This document shows positions 1 to 9,159 of a stretch of DNA of 17,476 nt, piece after piece. The stretch covers positions 8,445 to 25,920 of the forward strand of contig JALUTL010000283.1 of the NCBI GenBank assembly GCA_027016475.1. Reading direction: 5' to 3'. The notes below the pieces were generated by a model. That model was not told the DNA's origin, made no database searches, and saw only the letters and a program-made list of their open reading frames with translations. The stretch's first letter is position 1, and the number at the start of each line of letters is the position of its first letter. This stretch comes from Candidatus Heimdallarchaeota archaeon (GTDB lineage: Archaea > Asgardarchaeota > Heimdallarchaeia > Heimdallarchaeales > Kariarchaeaceae). The position numbers and the translations under genes are program-made.

Positions 1-1
1 A

Positions 2-1324
2 ATTTACGATTATCTGTACAACCTCTATGTTGCAAGACCAAAAAATCCTTTGAAATGGAGATTCAATTATGGAGATGAAATCCTGTTTGGAGTAGAGCAT
101 TCACACAGAGTCAATTTTGTTACTACCGTTTTGGTAATTTTTTTCGGAAGTGTTTTTAACCTATTTTTCTTTCCTTTCAAACTTGCTGGATTTGGTGTTG
201 CATTGAAGAAGACGGACACCAACCAATGGGTTTTGTCTGTGTTGATCTGGCTGTTTTTCTTCTACGCATTGTGGCTAGCATTCTTCGCTACTGTTTCCAC
301 TCGTTATCTTTCAGTAATCCTTGTGCCTCTCTCAATACTGACTGCGATTGGAATATTTCCTGTACTCGCTTTCTTTGGGAGATATAATCCGGTATCCTTT
401 ACAAAACGCATCATCAATTTTCCATTTCACAGAAACCGTAATTATCTAAAAATGGATTTGCAAGAAATCGCGTCTCCCATCAATCTGTTTTCCAATTTCA
501 ATGAACTAAGCAGATTTGAACAGGTCACTGTTTTCATCCTTTTGTCAACATCCTATCTGTTCTATTATCCCTTCGTTCCTTTTGATTCTTGGACCACTGA
601 TCCTACAATCCGCCTGTATCTGTATCATTCACGACCCCTTTCCCTTATTCTTCATTTACTTGCTGCCTTTATGATCTTGTGGCTTTCAATTTCGATATAC
701 GAGCGTTATCGGACATTCTTTGATGATGTTCTAAAATCAGAACTCTTTGAAGAGGACGAGCCACAAAAAAATTCAGACTATGGCCCTTATGAGCAAGGCT
801 TTTTTGAAGGAATCATGAAGAGTCGGGATAAGATCGGGAATCGGGCGAAATTCTTGCTCGTTTTCATATTGATTGCAAGCCCTGTCTCAATACAGGTGGC
901 TTTCTTGACGACTAATCAGTTTGACATTGTTGAATTTCAGGAATTCTTCTATTATGACAATAGGGAATCCGTTAGAGATCTGGCTGCCTATATTAACACT
1001 CTGAAGATTGACCCACTTATTGCAGCCATAGGTGTAAATATTCCCGGTTTAGAGGTACTAACTGAGCGTCCTTTCATTGATTTATGGGTTCTTTCACTTG
1101 TCGAAGATGCAATTCCATATAACTTTAGAGATATGAACATTACGCAAACAGTGGATGTGCTAATATCTTATAACGTCAGAATCATTATTTCCCTCACAGC
1201 CAACCACTCCTACTACCAGTCATACCTCGAACGATTCGTGCCAAACTTTCCATTTTTGGAACAGATCAATGAAATTCAAGAACCCAGATATGTCAACGAT
1301 GAATTCGAGGTCTTTCTCATATAG
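2..1324 (+). CDS. PMT/ArnT-like membrane glycosyltransferase, C-terminal part (5' end outside the window)
   Basis: The reading frame is open to the left window edge (from base 2), so the gene is truncated by the window; the TTG at 50 is not needed as a start. About 440 residues are visible. Roughly six hydrophobic membrane segments are interspersed with basic loops. The segment with RYLSVILVPLSILTAIGI (near bases 300-355) resembles the RY-x-hydrophobic-P segment in late transmembrane helices of PMT/ArnT (GT39/GT83-like) lipid-phosphosugar glycosyltransferases. The last ~115 residues look like a soluble alpha/beta extracellular domain. The catalytic N-terminal loop with its acidic residues would lie upstream, so enzyme activity cannot be verified here. 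The next gene follows directly, so it probably belongs to one envelope operon with the two FtsX-like permeases. It could be another multi-pass envelope protein; the glycosyltransferase call is by general resemblance. Confidence 0.6.
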   Translation: MYDYLYNLYVARPKNPLKWRFNYGDEILFGVEHSHRVNFVTTVLVIFFGSVFNLFFFPFKLAGFGVALKKTDTNQWVLSVLIWLFFFYALWLAFFATVSTRYLSVILVPLSILTAIGIFPVLAFFGRYNPVSFTKRIINFPFHRNRNYLKMDLQEIASPINLFSNFNELSRFEQVTVFILLSTSYLFYYPFVPFDSWTTDPTIRLYLYHSRPLSLILHLLAAFMILWLSISIYERYRTFFDDVLKSELFEEDEPQKNSDYGPYEQGFFEGIMKSRDKIGNRAKFLLVFILIASPVSIQVAFLTTNQFDIVEFQEFFYYDNRESVRDLAAYINTLKIDPLIAAIGVNIPGLEVLTERPFIDLWVLSLVEDAIPYNFRDMNITQTVDVLISYNVRIIISLTANHSYYQSYLERFVPNFPFLEQINEIQEPRYVNDEFEVFLI

Positions 1325-1333
1325 GTGAATGGA

Positions 1334-2530
1334 ATGCTGACTTTTCGCTATTTTATATACAATTCAAAAAAGCTGAACTTCTTGATCATTGGCATGGTAA
1401 TATCCATGATTGCATTTTCAATGACATCACTTGTTATCGATGGATTGACAAATGAAATTGATTCCATTACCCAGATCGCCCAAAATGAAATTACTGAGAT
1501 TAAGGTCATTTCTGAAGATTCGATGTTCAGCAAGGAACAGCTTGGTGCACTAGAATCAATCATGGAAAAGCATGATATCAATGTAGCAGGCCTTTCATCA
1601 ACCCAATTGAGTGAGAAATACAATAGAACCAAAATCATTTCGAACTTGGAATTTTATTTTAGCTTCGAAACTACAAGTAATGTCAGCAGATTGGAATTCT
1701 CAAAGGAGATTGCTATAAAGTTCGTCAATGTAACCCAATTGTTTCCCTCATCCTCGCGGCTTGGGAATCAGTCAAACATGATTTTTGTCGATAGGCTTTC
1801 ATTCCAAAACAATCCAAATCTGTTCATTTTGGGACATAGATATCAATTGACAATTGACGGCATTTCAACCAACACATTTGCCAATCTTACTCTTGCTGCC
1901 ACTTTTGATGAGTCATTTGGATATGGGCTTATTGCGGACTCCAGCTTATTGAATTCTTCTACTATCAAAAGCACCTTCAACAGGCTTACCGTAACTACAA
2001 TACCACAAGCAAAACTAGCAGGGCTACTAGTAAACAACAACATCGATGAAGTTCTGCGTGATCTTAATAACATCCAAGGAGTGGTCATTCGAACTGACAG
2101 TCTTGTGTCGGATTATCTCCGTGTCTCAAAAAGAGACATAATCTCTTTGCTACAGGCACTTCTTTTAAGCATTTTTTCATTGATTTTGGTATCGATTGCA
2201 AATTCCTCCTATCTCTTAATTCAAGAATCAATGCATGAAATCAGAGTTTTAAAGGCTCTTGGATTTTCAAGACTTGCAATTGTTAAACTCTTCATGGGTC
2301 AGTTTGTTTTAGTCGCCTTATTGAGCTCAATTATTGCATTTGTGACCTCGATTGTGGTATTTAATCTTATCTTCTCAATCCTTGCAATAGCGTTCGACAA
2401 CTTATTTGTGACTGCAGAAGCCCCTATCAGCCTGTTATGGATGCTTGTAGGTATCAGCAGTTTTACATCAGTCATCGGTTCAATAATTGGCTTTGCAATT
2501 AAAAAAATGGAGGATCCTGAAGCCTTATGA
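1334..2530 (+). CDS. FtsX/MacB-type ABC transporter permease (short partner)
   Basis: The ~398-residue protein has the FtsX/MacB architecture: one N-terminal membrane helix (about residues 13-38), a ~220-residue extracytoplasmic domain, and three C-terminal helices (about 270-293, 315-347 and 365-390). The cytoplasmic stretch between the second and third helices contains the MHEIRVLKALGFSR motif, typical of the FtsX coupling region that contacts the ABC ATPase. The ectodomain has about six N-x-S/T sequons and the protein shows no cysteine. Start choice: GTG 1325 directly abuts the upstream stop, but ATG 1334 is preceded by AGGTGA (1323-1328) at 5-base spacing and gives the N-terminus MLTFRYF, which resembles the MLTFLMV of the next permease. 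ATG 1334 is therefore preferred. The stop overlaps the next start (ATGA, 2527-2530), implying translational coupling and probably heterodimer formation. No ATPase partner is visible in the window. Confidence 0.85.
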   Translation: MLTFRYFIYNSKKLNFLIIGMVISMIAFSMTSLVIDGLTNEIDSITQIAQNEITEIKVISEDSMFSKEQLGALESIMEKHDINVAGLSSTQLSEKYNRTKIISNLEFYFSFETTSNVSRLEFSKEIAIKFVNVTQLFPSSSRLGNQSNMIFVDRLSFQNNPNLFILGHRYQLTIDGISTNTFANLTLAATFDESFGYGLIADSSLLNSSTIKSTFNRLTVTTIPQAKLAGLLVNNNIDEVLRDLNNIQGVVIRTDSLVSDYLRVSKRDIISLLQALLLSIFSLILVSIANSSYLLIQESMHEIRVLKALGFSRLAIVKLFMGQFVLVALLSSIIAFVTSIVVFNLIFSILAIAFDNLFVTAEAPISLLWMLVGISSFTSVIGSIIGFAIKKMEDPEAL

Positions 2531-5500
2531 AGATGCTTACTTTCTTAATGGTTTCTAAAACCATACCCAACAAACGATTGATCTCAACTTTGATTGCAGT
2601 TATACTTGCTTCTGCAATCTTTGCAGGCACACTAATGGTGGTGTTTTCCCTTGATCAACAAACTTCAAGCTTCTTTGATAACCGAGACAATAGTGTGGTA
2701 ATCTTTGATCCGACCGTAAATACTCCATTTACTTCACGGATAAGTTCTCTGATCACGGAATCCATAGATGTTTTGCCTGGTGTACTTGCATATTCTGAAG
2801 AGATTATACAGCCGGCAATTATCCAAAACGAACCTTCCTTTTATAGAGGAGTGAATTTACAGCATTTGATTAAATTTGACCCGTCAATCAAAATCATTGG
2901 CAACAAATCATCAATTCCTGAAATTCCTTCAACTGGAACATTGATCGGCATGAAACTGGCAGAGCGTCTTAAAATTTCTGTGGGTGATTTGATTACAATT
3001 TCATCAACCATCAAAGGTAGATCACTTGAACTACGGGTTCTTGCCATTGTCGAATCTGATCAGACCTATCAGTTTGAGGCTTTGGTTGCTCTTGAAACTG
3101 CTCAGTTTTTGGCGGACTATGTCAATCAATACACTCATATTCAAGTTCTTTACGATCCAACCATTACATCTTCGGCAGCCCTTAACTCATTGCTTACTAC
3201 AAAACATGAACTCAAAATAAATACCTTTTTGGATAATGGTACCGCGTCCTATTCAGGCCTCACAGTCAATTTACTTCAGGATGGTAAAACAAAGCTTTCA
3301 GTAAATGCAAATGAGAGCCTATCTGTTTTTTTGGAAACTGGTTATTATATGGTAGAACTTGCTGATGGCAGAACTGTCCTCGATCGAAAAGAAGTAATAT
3401 TGACCCACGCCCAAGAAGTGGAACTCCATTCGAATCAATTCAATTATACTGCAGAATTTCATTTCACATTTGAAAACAGGAATATAAGCAAAATACCCTA
3501 TAGTCTTCTGGATCAGAACTTAAAACCTATCCTGTCAGGTGAAACGAATACATCGAATGTCACTTTTGAATTGCCTTCTGGGAAGTATTCTCTGAAGGTG
3601 GATATCTCCGACAGGCCCTTTTTTTATAATTTTACTCTTGATGCTCCTTGCAATAAGGAATTTGATTTAACTACAAGTTTAGTTCCTCCCGTTTTTAATA
3701 TCGAAAACCAAACTATATTTCTTACTAATAGTTTTTACATCCCAATTGCAAACCTCTCTCCTTATTTCACACTCAACTTATTTGACCTTGATTCTGGCAA
3801 ATCTCTAACAAATTTTTCTAGGGGAAACCAATTTGTCACGCTCTCACTTTCCTCTGGTTCATACAAAATGGATATTCTCAACTCATTTGTTGAACCAAAT
3901 GAAAAAGTTGCAAGCCTTCTTTTTACCGTAAACTCTAGCCTGTCTCCTATTGTTTCCACTGATCTTGTAAATTATGCACACTATTCTCCAAATGAGACGA
4001 TTGCCGTGTCCCTTAACGGAATTGACCCCGAAACAATACAAATTACGATGAATAATCAAACACTTCCATTCTCTGTTTTAGGACAAAACAATATAATTTT
4101 CAATATGTCCTCTATGAAGGGGGTTTATTTTTTGACAATCGAGGGAAAGGACTATAATTTGAGGAAATATACGAAACAGTGGTTTGTAATAGTTGATTCG
4201 TCATCACTAGGGGGATGGGCCTTGGGATTTCAGAATCCGATTGTTACAGTAGGAAGTAAGGTTCCAGTTTGGTTTAAAGGCGAATTTATATCGATCCCTG
4301 CTGAATGGAGCTTTCAGGCAGGACCAGTTATTGGAAATGGAATGCTTACATTGAATGGCGTTCCTGCGTCCAACTCAACTGTTCTTACAACGACGGCAGG
4401 GTCAATTTTGCTGAATTATTCATATATTGCTTCTTTCAGCAATTTGTTATCCATAACCAACTCGTCCAGAAATGAGCACCACCTAAGTTCAAACACAACG
4501 TACATCTCGTCAGACATATCATTCACGTTCGATCCAAATGTTCTTCTTGTCAATTGGGAAATTAATGGAACTGTTTATGACATCATTCCAAATCTATTAT
4601 ACAGCGTTCCAAATGGATCCTTGAATTCAACACTTAGGATTACCACAAAAAGTTATGAATCTCCATTCGTCAATTACAGTCTAACAATTTTTGACAGTGC
4701 AAATTTAACTGACGTTCCTAGTCCATTGGAACATATTTCGAACCAGTCTCGAACTGGTCTCTTACGAATCGTTTTCCCTGGATATCGATATGAAATTTCA
4801 TGGCTCAATGGATCTTCCTTTGTTCCCTCAATGTTCAACGAAACTCATGCGGTTCTCCCGCCTGGTGAATTCAATCTTACAATCATAGAACTGTCCTTTA
4901 ACACTTCTAGGTCCATTACCATCAAAGTTCCGAAATTCAACTCCAACTTTCAATGGAATTTTAACCAAAGTGCAACAGTATTATTCGATTGGGGTTTCCT
5001 TAGTTTTCTTTCTAACGAAACCATTTCCCTGACCGAAGGCGTATTCAGAAGTGATGAACTACCTTCAGTCATTTTTAATGATCCATACGTAGATGAGTTC
5101 CCAAAAATACTTCCTTATGTCACCACGGGATCCACTTTTTCAGAAATATTGTCAAATTTCCGTTACCTTGAGTACAGATTGGTCTTTCCAAATGGCACTG
5201 AAGTAACCAAGATCTATAACTCTAACTTTACGGTTCAATCATTTGTCAATGAACAAATCGTGATCCACTTCCTAGGTCTGAACAAATATGAGATGACCAT
5301 TAATCAGGTAACAAATGTGATCTTAAATCAGCCTGTTGCTTCCTACAGGTTCTCAATTCAGATGCGATCCAATGAAACATTTACCTATTCTGGTTTGGAT
5401 GTTACCCTATCCTACACTAATTCAGATCCAATTTCCCTAAAGGTGACGAACCCTACTGAGACATTCGAAATAATGGATTATGAGTTCGCAATTAAGAATG

Positions 5501-6585
5501 TTCGATACAATGGGTTTCCGTTCTTCTATACATATGAAATAGATTCAACATCCAAAAAAGTCAATCTATATCTTGGAATGCCTGCCGTCGAAATTACCTT
5601 GTTCAACAAAAACACAAATGAGACTGAAGTCTACTCTGGAGTGCTCGTAATAAAGGACTTGAGTGGAAATAATGAAGAGACACTGATCATTTCACCATTG
5701 CAAAAAATTACACTGGCACCTGGTGAATATCTGTTCTCAATGAATTGGCTCAACCAGTCCTTGACATTCAGAGCCGAAATCGACTTTTCGAAAAGGTTGG
5801 CCTTTTCACTTCCCCTAATTAATAGGACATTATTTTTCGAGTTTACCAAGATCGGTGATTTTTTCATCTCCAATGTTCGAGTAACTCATCTATTAGGTGA
5901 ATTTTCTGCTGATGCAATTGTAATTCAGAGTACAAACACATTTGAGCAATGGAGGCTGGATCAATTTCCCTTTGGGGAAGTAACTGTTCAAATTTCAATG
6001 AGCAATGGAAAGGAAATAAACATTACCAGACCGATCCAATCTAACATGCGTACACTGAATTTCCTTTTGGACTTTTCTGGTTTAAAAACCAACTATGTGG
6101 ATCAAGACCTCTTAAACAAAAGATCATTGAACCGCGGTATCGGTCTTGCTTCATCATCAAACTACGTTGAAGGGTTTTTGGGAAACTTCATTACGCTTGT
6201 CCGACTGGTCTTCCTTGCAGAAATAATCGCAATTTCGGCCATTTTGATACTTAATATCTTCAAAGCCGTCGAATTTTTCACAGCTCTCTCTCGCCATGAG
6301 ATCAGAATACTGAGATCCATAGGATTTTCAAACCTTGTCGCGCAGATGACTATTTCACGGGCTCTCATATTATTTTCACCTATTGCTAGCTTCATTGGAT
6401 ATGAAGTTGCATATCAAGTTCTTAGCCTTTATATTAAGGCAAATGGGATTTCTCTGTTTGGCCGAGACCTATTTTTCGCTCATATTGATCCACTGATCAT
6501 CATGCTGAACTTTGGTGCAGTGCTTCTGATGGTCTTTTCAACAGTTCTTTTCGAATCCCGCAAATTGGAATTTGAAGAAATATAA
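2527..6585 (+). CDS. Giant FtsX-like ABC permease with a long glycosylated beta-repeat ectodomain
   Basis: This 1352-residue protein has FtsX/MacB ends: a membrane helix at about 20-41, a MacB-like periplasmic-core region to about 230, and three helices near the C-terminus (about 1218-1247, 1278-1307 and 1320-1342). The coupling motif RHEIRILRSIGFSN lies between the first two C-terminal helices. Ordinary MacB/FtsX permeases are about 400-850 residues. The extra ~980 residues are beta-rich and contain repeated strand-turn units with an L-x-x-G-x-Y/F pattern (FLETGYYMVEL, ELPSGKYSLKV, SLSSGSYKMDI, LPPGEFNLTI, LAPGEYLFSM), as in Ig-like or carboxypeptidase-regulatory-like sandwiches. About 38 N-x-S/T sequons are countable by eye and only one cysteine was seen, consistent with a heavily N-glycosylated surface domain. 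It overlaps the previous permease by 4 bases (ATGA), with GGAGG at 2509-2513 upstream. Substrate and function are unknown; lipid or lipoprotein handling, or mechanotransmission at the cell surface, are options known for the family. Confidence 0.85.
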   Translation: MKMLTFLMVSKTIPNKRLISTLIAVILASAIFAGTLMVVFSLDQQTSSFFDNRDNSVVIFDPTVNTPFTSRISSLITESIDVLPGVLAYSEEIIQPAIIQNEPSFYRGVNLQHLIKFDPSIKIIGNKSSIPEIPSTGTLIGMKLAERLKISVGDLITISSTIKGRSLELRVLAIVESDQTYQFEALVALETAQFLADYVNQYTHIQVLYDPTITSSAALNSLLTTKHELKINTFLDNGTASYSGLTVNLLQDGKTKLSVNANESLSVFLETGYYMVELADGRTVLDRKEVILTHAQEVELHSNQFNYTAEFHFTFENRNISKIPYSLLDQNLKPILSGETNTSNVTFELPSGKYSLKVDISDRPFFYNFTLDAPCNKEFDLTTSLVPPVFNIENQTIFLTNSFYIPIANLSPYFTLNLFDLDSGKSLTNFSRGNQFVTLSLSSGSYKMDILNSFVEPNEKVASLLFTVNSSLSPIVSTDLVNYAHYSPNETIAVSLNGIDPETIQITMNNQTLPFSVLGQNNIIFNMSSMKGVYFLTIEGKDYNLRKYTKQWFVIVDSSSLGGWALGFQNPIVTVGSKVPVWFKGEFISIPAEWSFQAGPVIGNGMLTLNGVPASNSTVLTTTAGSILLNYSYIASFSNLLSITNSSRNEHHLSSNTTYISSDISFTFDPNVLLVNWEINGTVYDIIPNLLYSVPNGSLNSTLRITTKSYESPFVNYSLTIFDSANLTDVPSPLEHISNQSRTGLLRIVFPGYRYEISWLNGSSFVPSMFNETHAVLPPGEFNLTIIELSFNTSRSITIKVPKFNSNFQWNFNQSATVLFDWGFLSFLSNETISLTEGVFRSDELPSVIFNDPYVDEFPKILPYVTTGSTFSEILSNFRYLEYRLVFPNGTEVTKIYNSNFTVQSFVNEQIVIHFLGLNKYEMTINQVTNVILNQPVASYRFSIQMRSNETFTYSGLDVTLSYTNSDPISLKVTNPTETFEIMDYEFAIKNVRYNGFPFFYTYEIDSTSKKVNLYLGMPAVEITLFNKNTNETEVYSGVLVIKDLSGNNEETLIISPLQKITLAPGEYLFSMNWLNQSLTFRAEIDFSKRLAFSLPLINRTLFFEFTKIGDFFISNVRVTHLLGEFSADAIVIQSTNTFEQWRLDQFPFGEVTVQISMSNGKEINITRPIQSNMRTLNFLLDFSGLKTNYVDQDLLNKRSLNRGIGLASSSNYVEGFLGNFITLVRLVFLAEIIAISAILILNIFKAVEFFTALSRHEIRILRSIGFSNLVAQMTISRALILFSPIASFIGYEVAYQVLSLYIKANGISLFGRDLFFAHIDPLIIMLNFGAVLLMVFSTVLFESRKLEFEEI

Positions 6586-6586
6586 G

Positions 6587-8968
6587 CTATTCAAAGAGCT
6601 CTCGGGTGCTCATTGACACTTTTGCTGTAATGTTTCCTCTTAGATGCCTTGACATGTTGTTGTAATACTCTTCAAGCTCTGGCGACATGGTAGGATCTGT
6701 CTTTTCTATGGCTTTGAGAAAATGCTCCATAGAGACTTTTTTCCTGAAAAGGTCTTCCCTCATTGCTATGATTGCCGCTTCCCGGGAAAGATTTTCCAAA
6801 TCAGCGCCAACATAGTATTTGGTCTTTTTCGCAATCTCTGCCAAATCAACATCTTCATCCAACGGCATGAGCTGTGTATGTACCTTTAGGATTGAAAGTC
6901 TCGATTCTTCATCCGGCATAGGGACATAAATCAATCTGTCAAATCGTCCCGGTCTAAGTATGGCCGGATCTAGGGAATCTGGACGATTGGTTGCTCCTAT
7001 AACCAAAACCTTCCCTTTTTTGTCAATTCCGTCCATGCTACTAAGAAGTTGGTTAATAATGCTGTCCAACCATGTTTCACTTCCTGCTCCTCTTGTTCGA
7101 ACCAATGAATCAATTTCGTCAAAGAAAACTATGGACGGGGCATTCTGCCTGGCAAGCCTGAAAACTTCCCGAACTGCCTTCTCAGATTCTCCCACCCACT
7201 TGCTCAGTAGTTCTGGTCCTCGAACTGCAATGAAGTTACTGTCGGCTGCATTCGCTATGGCCTTTGCCAACAAAGTCTTTCCAGTTCCTGGGGGGCCATA
7301 GAGCAACACTCCTGAAGGTGGGGTGATTCCCATGTTGACGAAAACATCGGGATACTTTAACGGCCATTCGACAGCCTCAATTAATTCCTGTTTTACTTGG
7401 GTCAGTCCACCTATATCATGCCATGTAATGTCTGGGATGTCCATTGCAAATTCCTTCATGGCGGAAGGTTCGAGCTGCTTGAATGCCTCTTCAAAATTCT
7501 CTTTGGTAATTCTCATGGATGAGATAATCGACTTTGGAATTCCCTTCGAAAAATCTATGCTTGGCAAAAGTTTGCTCATGGCATTCAAGGCTGCTTCCTT
7601 GACCAATCGATTGATGTCCGCCCCCGTAAACCGCTTGGTTCGCTCGGCAAGCTCCCTCAAATCAACAGAAGTGTCCAATGGAACACCTCGCGTTTTTATC
7701 AGCAAAATCTCCTCTCTTTCCAAACGATCAGGTGGCGGCAAAGTGATTTCCACCTCTAGTCTGTCTCCTCTTCTGAATGCTGGATCTACATCTTCAGGCT
7801 TGTTTGTTGTTGCGATCACAAACACGGGAACATCCTTTTGTAACTGGTCGATTTGAAAGATAAATTCTGAAGTAATTCTCCTAGTAATTTCACCGGTAAT
7901 CATTGGGTTCCGGTTGGGTGCGATTGATGTGATGTCGTCTATGATAATTAGGCTTGGGGCTTTGACGATCGCTTCTTTGAAATATCGCTTGATTCGTCTT
8001 TCTATGTCCTCAATATTGTTACTTATAATCTCTGAAGGTTCCACCTTAACAATATGAACTCCAGTTTCATTGGCGATGGCCTGAGCAAGCATTGTCTTTC
8101 CGACGCCTGAAACTCCCGAAATGATGACACCTCTCGGGAAATCGATGTTGAGGTGCTTAAAGAAATCCGGATTTTGCAAAGGCAAAGCAATCAATTCATG
8201 CAGTCTTTTCAATTGTTTTTTGTAGCCCCCAAAGTCATCATAGGTGATTTTCGGTGATTTGTATTGCACCTCACTGTCCAATTGATCTAAGGGCTTTACA
8301 ATATCAATCTCTGTTTCCTCAGTAATTATCACTATCCCAGTTGGATCCGCTTCCAAAATGACAAACCTTGTTTCTCCTAGAATGGCCGCTGACATGACTT
8401 CTGTCATTGCCAAATGTGTAGGACCTCTTGAACTTACAGTACCATCTCCCAGTTCCTGAGTAAGAAAATCTTCCTGAATCTTGAGAATGTCATCCTCTTT
8501 CAACGATTCAGATATCAACGCTTCAGTATCAGTTGCCAATGTGTTCAAAACAACAAAATCATAGGTAGTGACTGGCTGTCCCAACAGTTGCGTCAGATCA
8601 ACTGATTCAGCATTGATCTCAGAAACAAATGACCCCACTGGAGCCAATACCACTCGTCTTGCAGGCTTCGAGACTGACTTGTCTATTCGAATCACTGCCT
8701 CCAATGACACCCCAATGGATGCACGGGTCAATCCATCCATCATGATGAACCCTTCGACGTAAGATGCCTCATGAAGCTTCAATCCAATCAGGTATTGACG
8801 ATCAATTTCTCGGATTGGCTTGATGATTGCCCCAGTTCGTTTGTTGCCTATGACTTCTATAATTTCACCCGTATTGAAACCATATTCATCCATTATTTTG
8901 TGTGAAACCCTAACAATTTTTTTTCCGAAATCAGATACTGGCCCTTGGACTACCTTAAGATGAACCAT
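6587..8968 (-). CDS. CDC48/VAT-like double AAA+ ATPase with a degenerate D1 domain
   Basis: The 793-residue protein has a CDC48 N domain (double-psi barrel at about 1-90, then a second subdomain to about 220) and two AAA+ modules. D2 is canonical: Walker A GPPGTGKT at 558-565, pore loop KWVG at 590-593, Walker B FFDEID at 615-620 and sensor/arginine region NRPDSLDP...RPGRFDR with R675 and R678. D1 binds nucleotide in principle (GVSGVGKT, 285-292), but its Walker B is IIIDDI, with D345 in place of the catalytic Glu. Its pore loop reads NNIE (317-320) instead of a K-aromatic-x-G type, and the second arginine finger is V406, with R403 kept. Known family members unfold or extract protein substrates in the cytosol. 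Length matches the family. The start ATG (complement of 8966-8968) has GAGG about 10 bases upstream and a TATA box at 9005-9012. The C-terminus LFE loosely resembles the HbYX proteasome-docking motif. It is probably a divergent paralogue of the main archaeal CDC48. Confidence 0.93.
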   Translation of the reverse strand: MVHLKVVQGPVSDFGKKIVRVSHKIMDEYGFNTGEIIEVIGNKRTGAIIKPIREIDRQYLIGLKLHEASYVEGFIMMDGLTRASIGVSLEAVIRIDKSVSKPARRVVLAPVGSFVSEINAESVDLTQLLGQPVTTYDFVVLNTLATDTEALISESLKEDDILKIQEDFLTQELGDGTVSSRGPTHLAMTEVMSAAILGETRFVILEADPTGIVIITEETEIDIVKPLDQLDSEVQYKSPKITYDDFGGYKKQLKRLHELIALPLQNPDFFKHLNIDFPRGVIISGVSGVGKTMLAQAIANETGVHIVKVEPSEIISNNIEDIERRIKRYFKEAIVKAPSLIIIDDITSIAPNRNPMITGEITRRITSEFIFQIDQLQKDVPVFVIATTNKPEDVDPAFRRGDRLEVEITLPPPDRLEREEILLIKTRGVPLDTSVDLRELAERTKRFTGADINRLVKEAALNAMSKLLPSIDFSKGIPKSIISSMRITKENFEEAFKQLEPSAMKEFAMDIPDITWHDIGGLTQVKQELIEAVEWPLKYPDVFVNMGITPPSGVLLYGPPGTGKTLLAKAIANAADSNFIAVRGPELLSKWVGESEKAVREVFRLARQNAPSIVFFDEIDSLVRTRGAGSETWLDSIINQLLSSMDGIDKKGKVLVIGATNRPDSLDPAILRPGRFDRLIYVPMPDEESRLSILKVHTQLMPLDEDVDLAEIAKKTKYYVGADLENLSREAAIIAMREDLFRKKVSMEHFLKAIEKTDPTMSPELEEYYNNMSRHLRGNITAKVSMSTRELFE

Positions 8969-9004
8969 CTGTTTGCCTCAAAATCTTCTTAAAATTTCAC
9001 ACTG

Positions 9005-9012
9005 TATAAAAG
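9005..9012 (-). promoter_or_regulatory. TATA box of the CDC48-like gene
   Basis: Read on the minus strand this is CTTTTATA, preceded by an A-rich BRE-like stretch. Its centre lies about 26 bases before position 8983, so the transcript would have a ~15-base leader that includes the GAGG ribosome-binding motif before ATG 8968. Confidence 0.5.
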
Positions 9013-9150
9013 TTTAGGCAGTCTGAACAACATTGTCATTTTTCTTCCCACATTTTTGCGAGATGTAGTTGGGTTATACCTTCCTTGAGTTAACGTTCTG
9101 TTTTCTTACACATCAATTGATTTCAAAAAAAGGGATTGAAGGATAACATT

Positions 9151-9159
9151 AATATATAT
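9151..9159 (+). promoter_or_regulatory. TATA box of the CopB gene
   Basis: AATATATAT is centred near 9155, which predicts transcription starting near 9181 and a leader of about 9 bases before ATG 9190. The box overlaps the left arm of an inverted repeat, so a repressor bound there would block TBP. Confidence 0.5.

Noticed and set aside
6960..7856. Two plus-strand frames of 113 and 177 codons opposite the CDC48-like gene
   Set aside because: They are shadows of the conserved D2/D1 AAA+ sequence, with no domain character or promoter.
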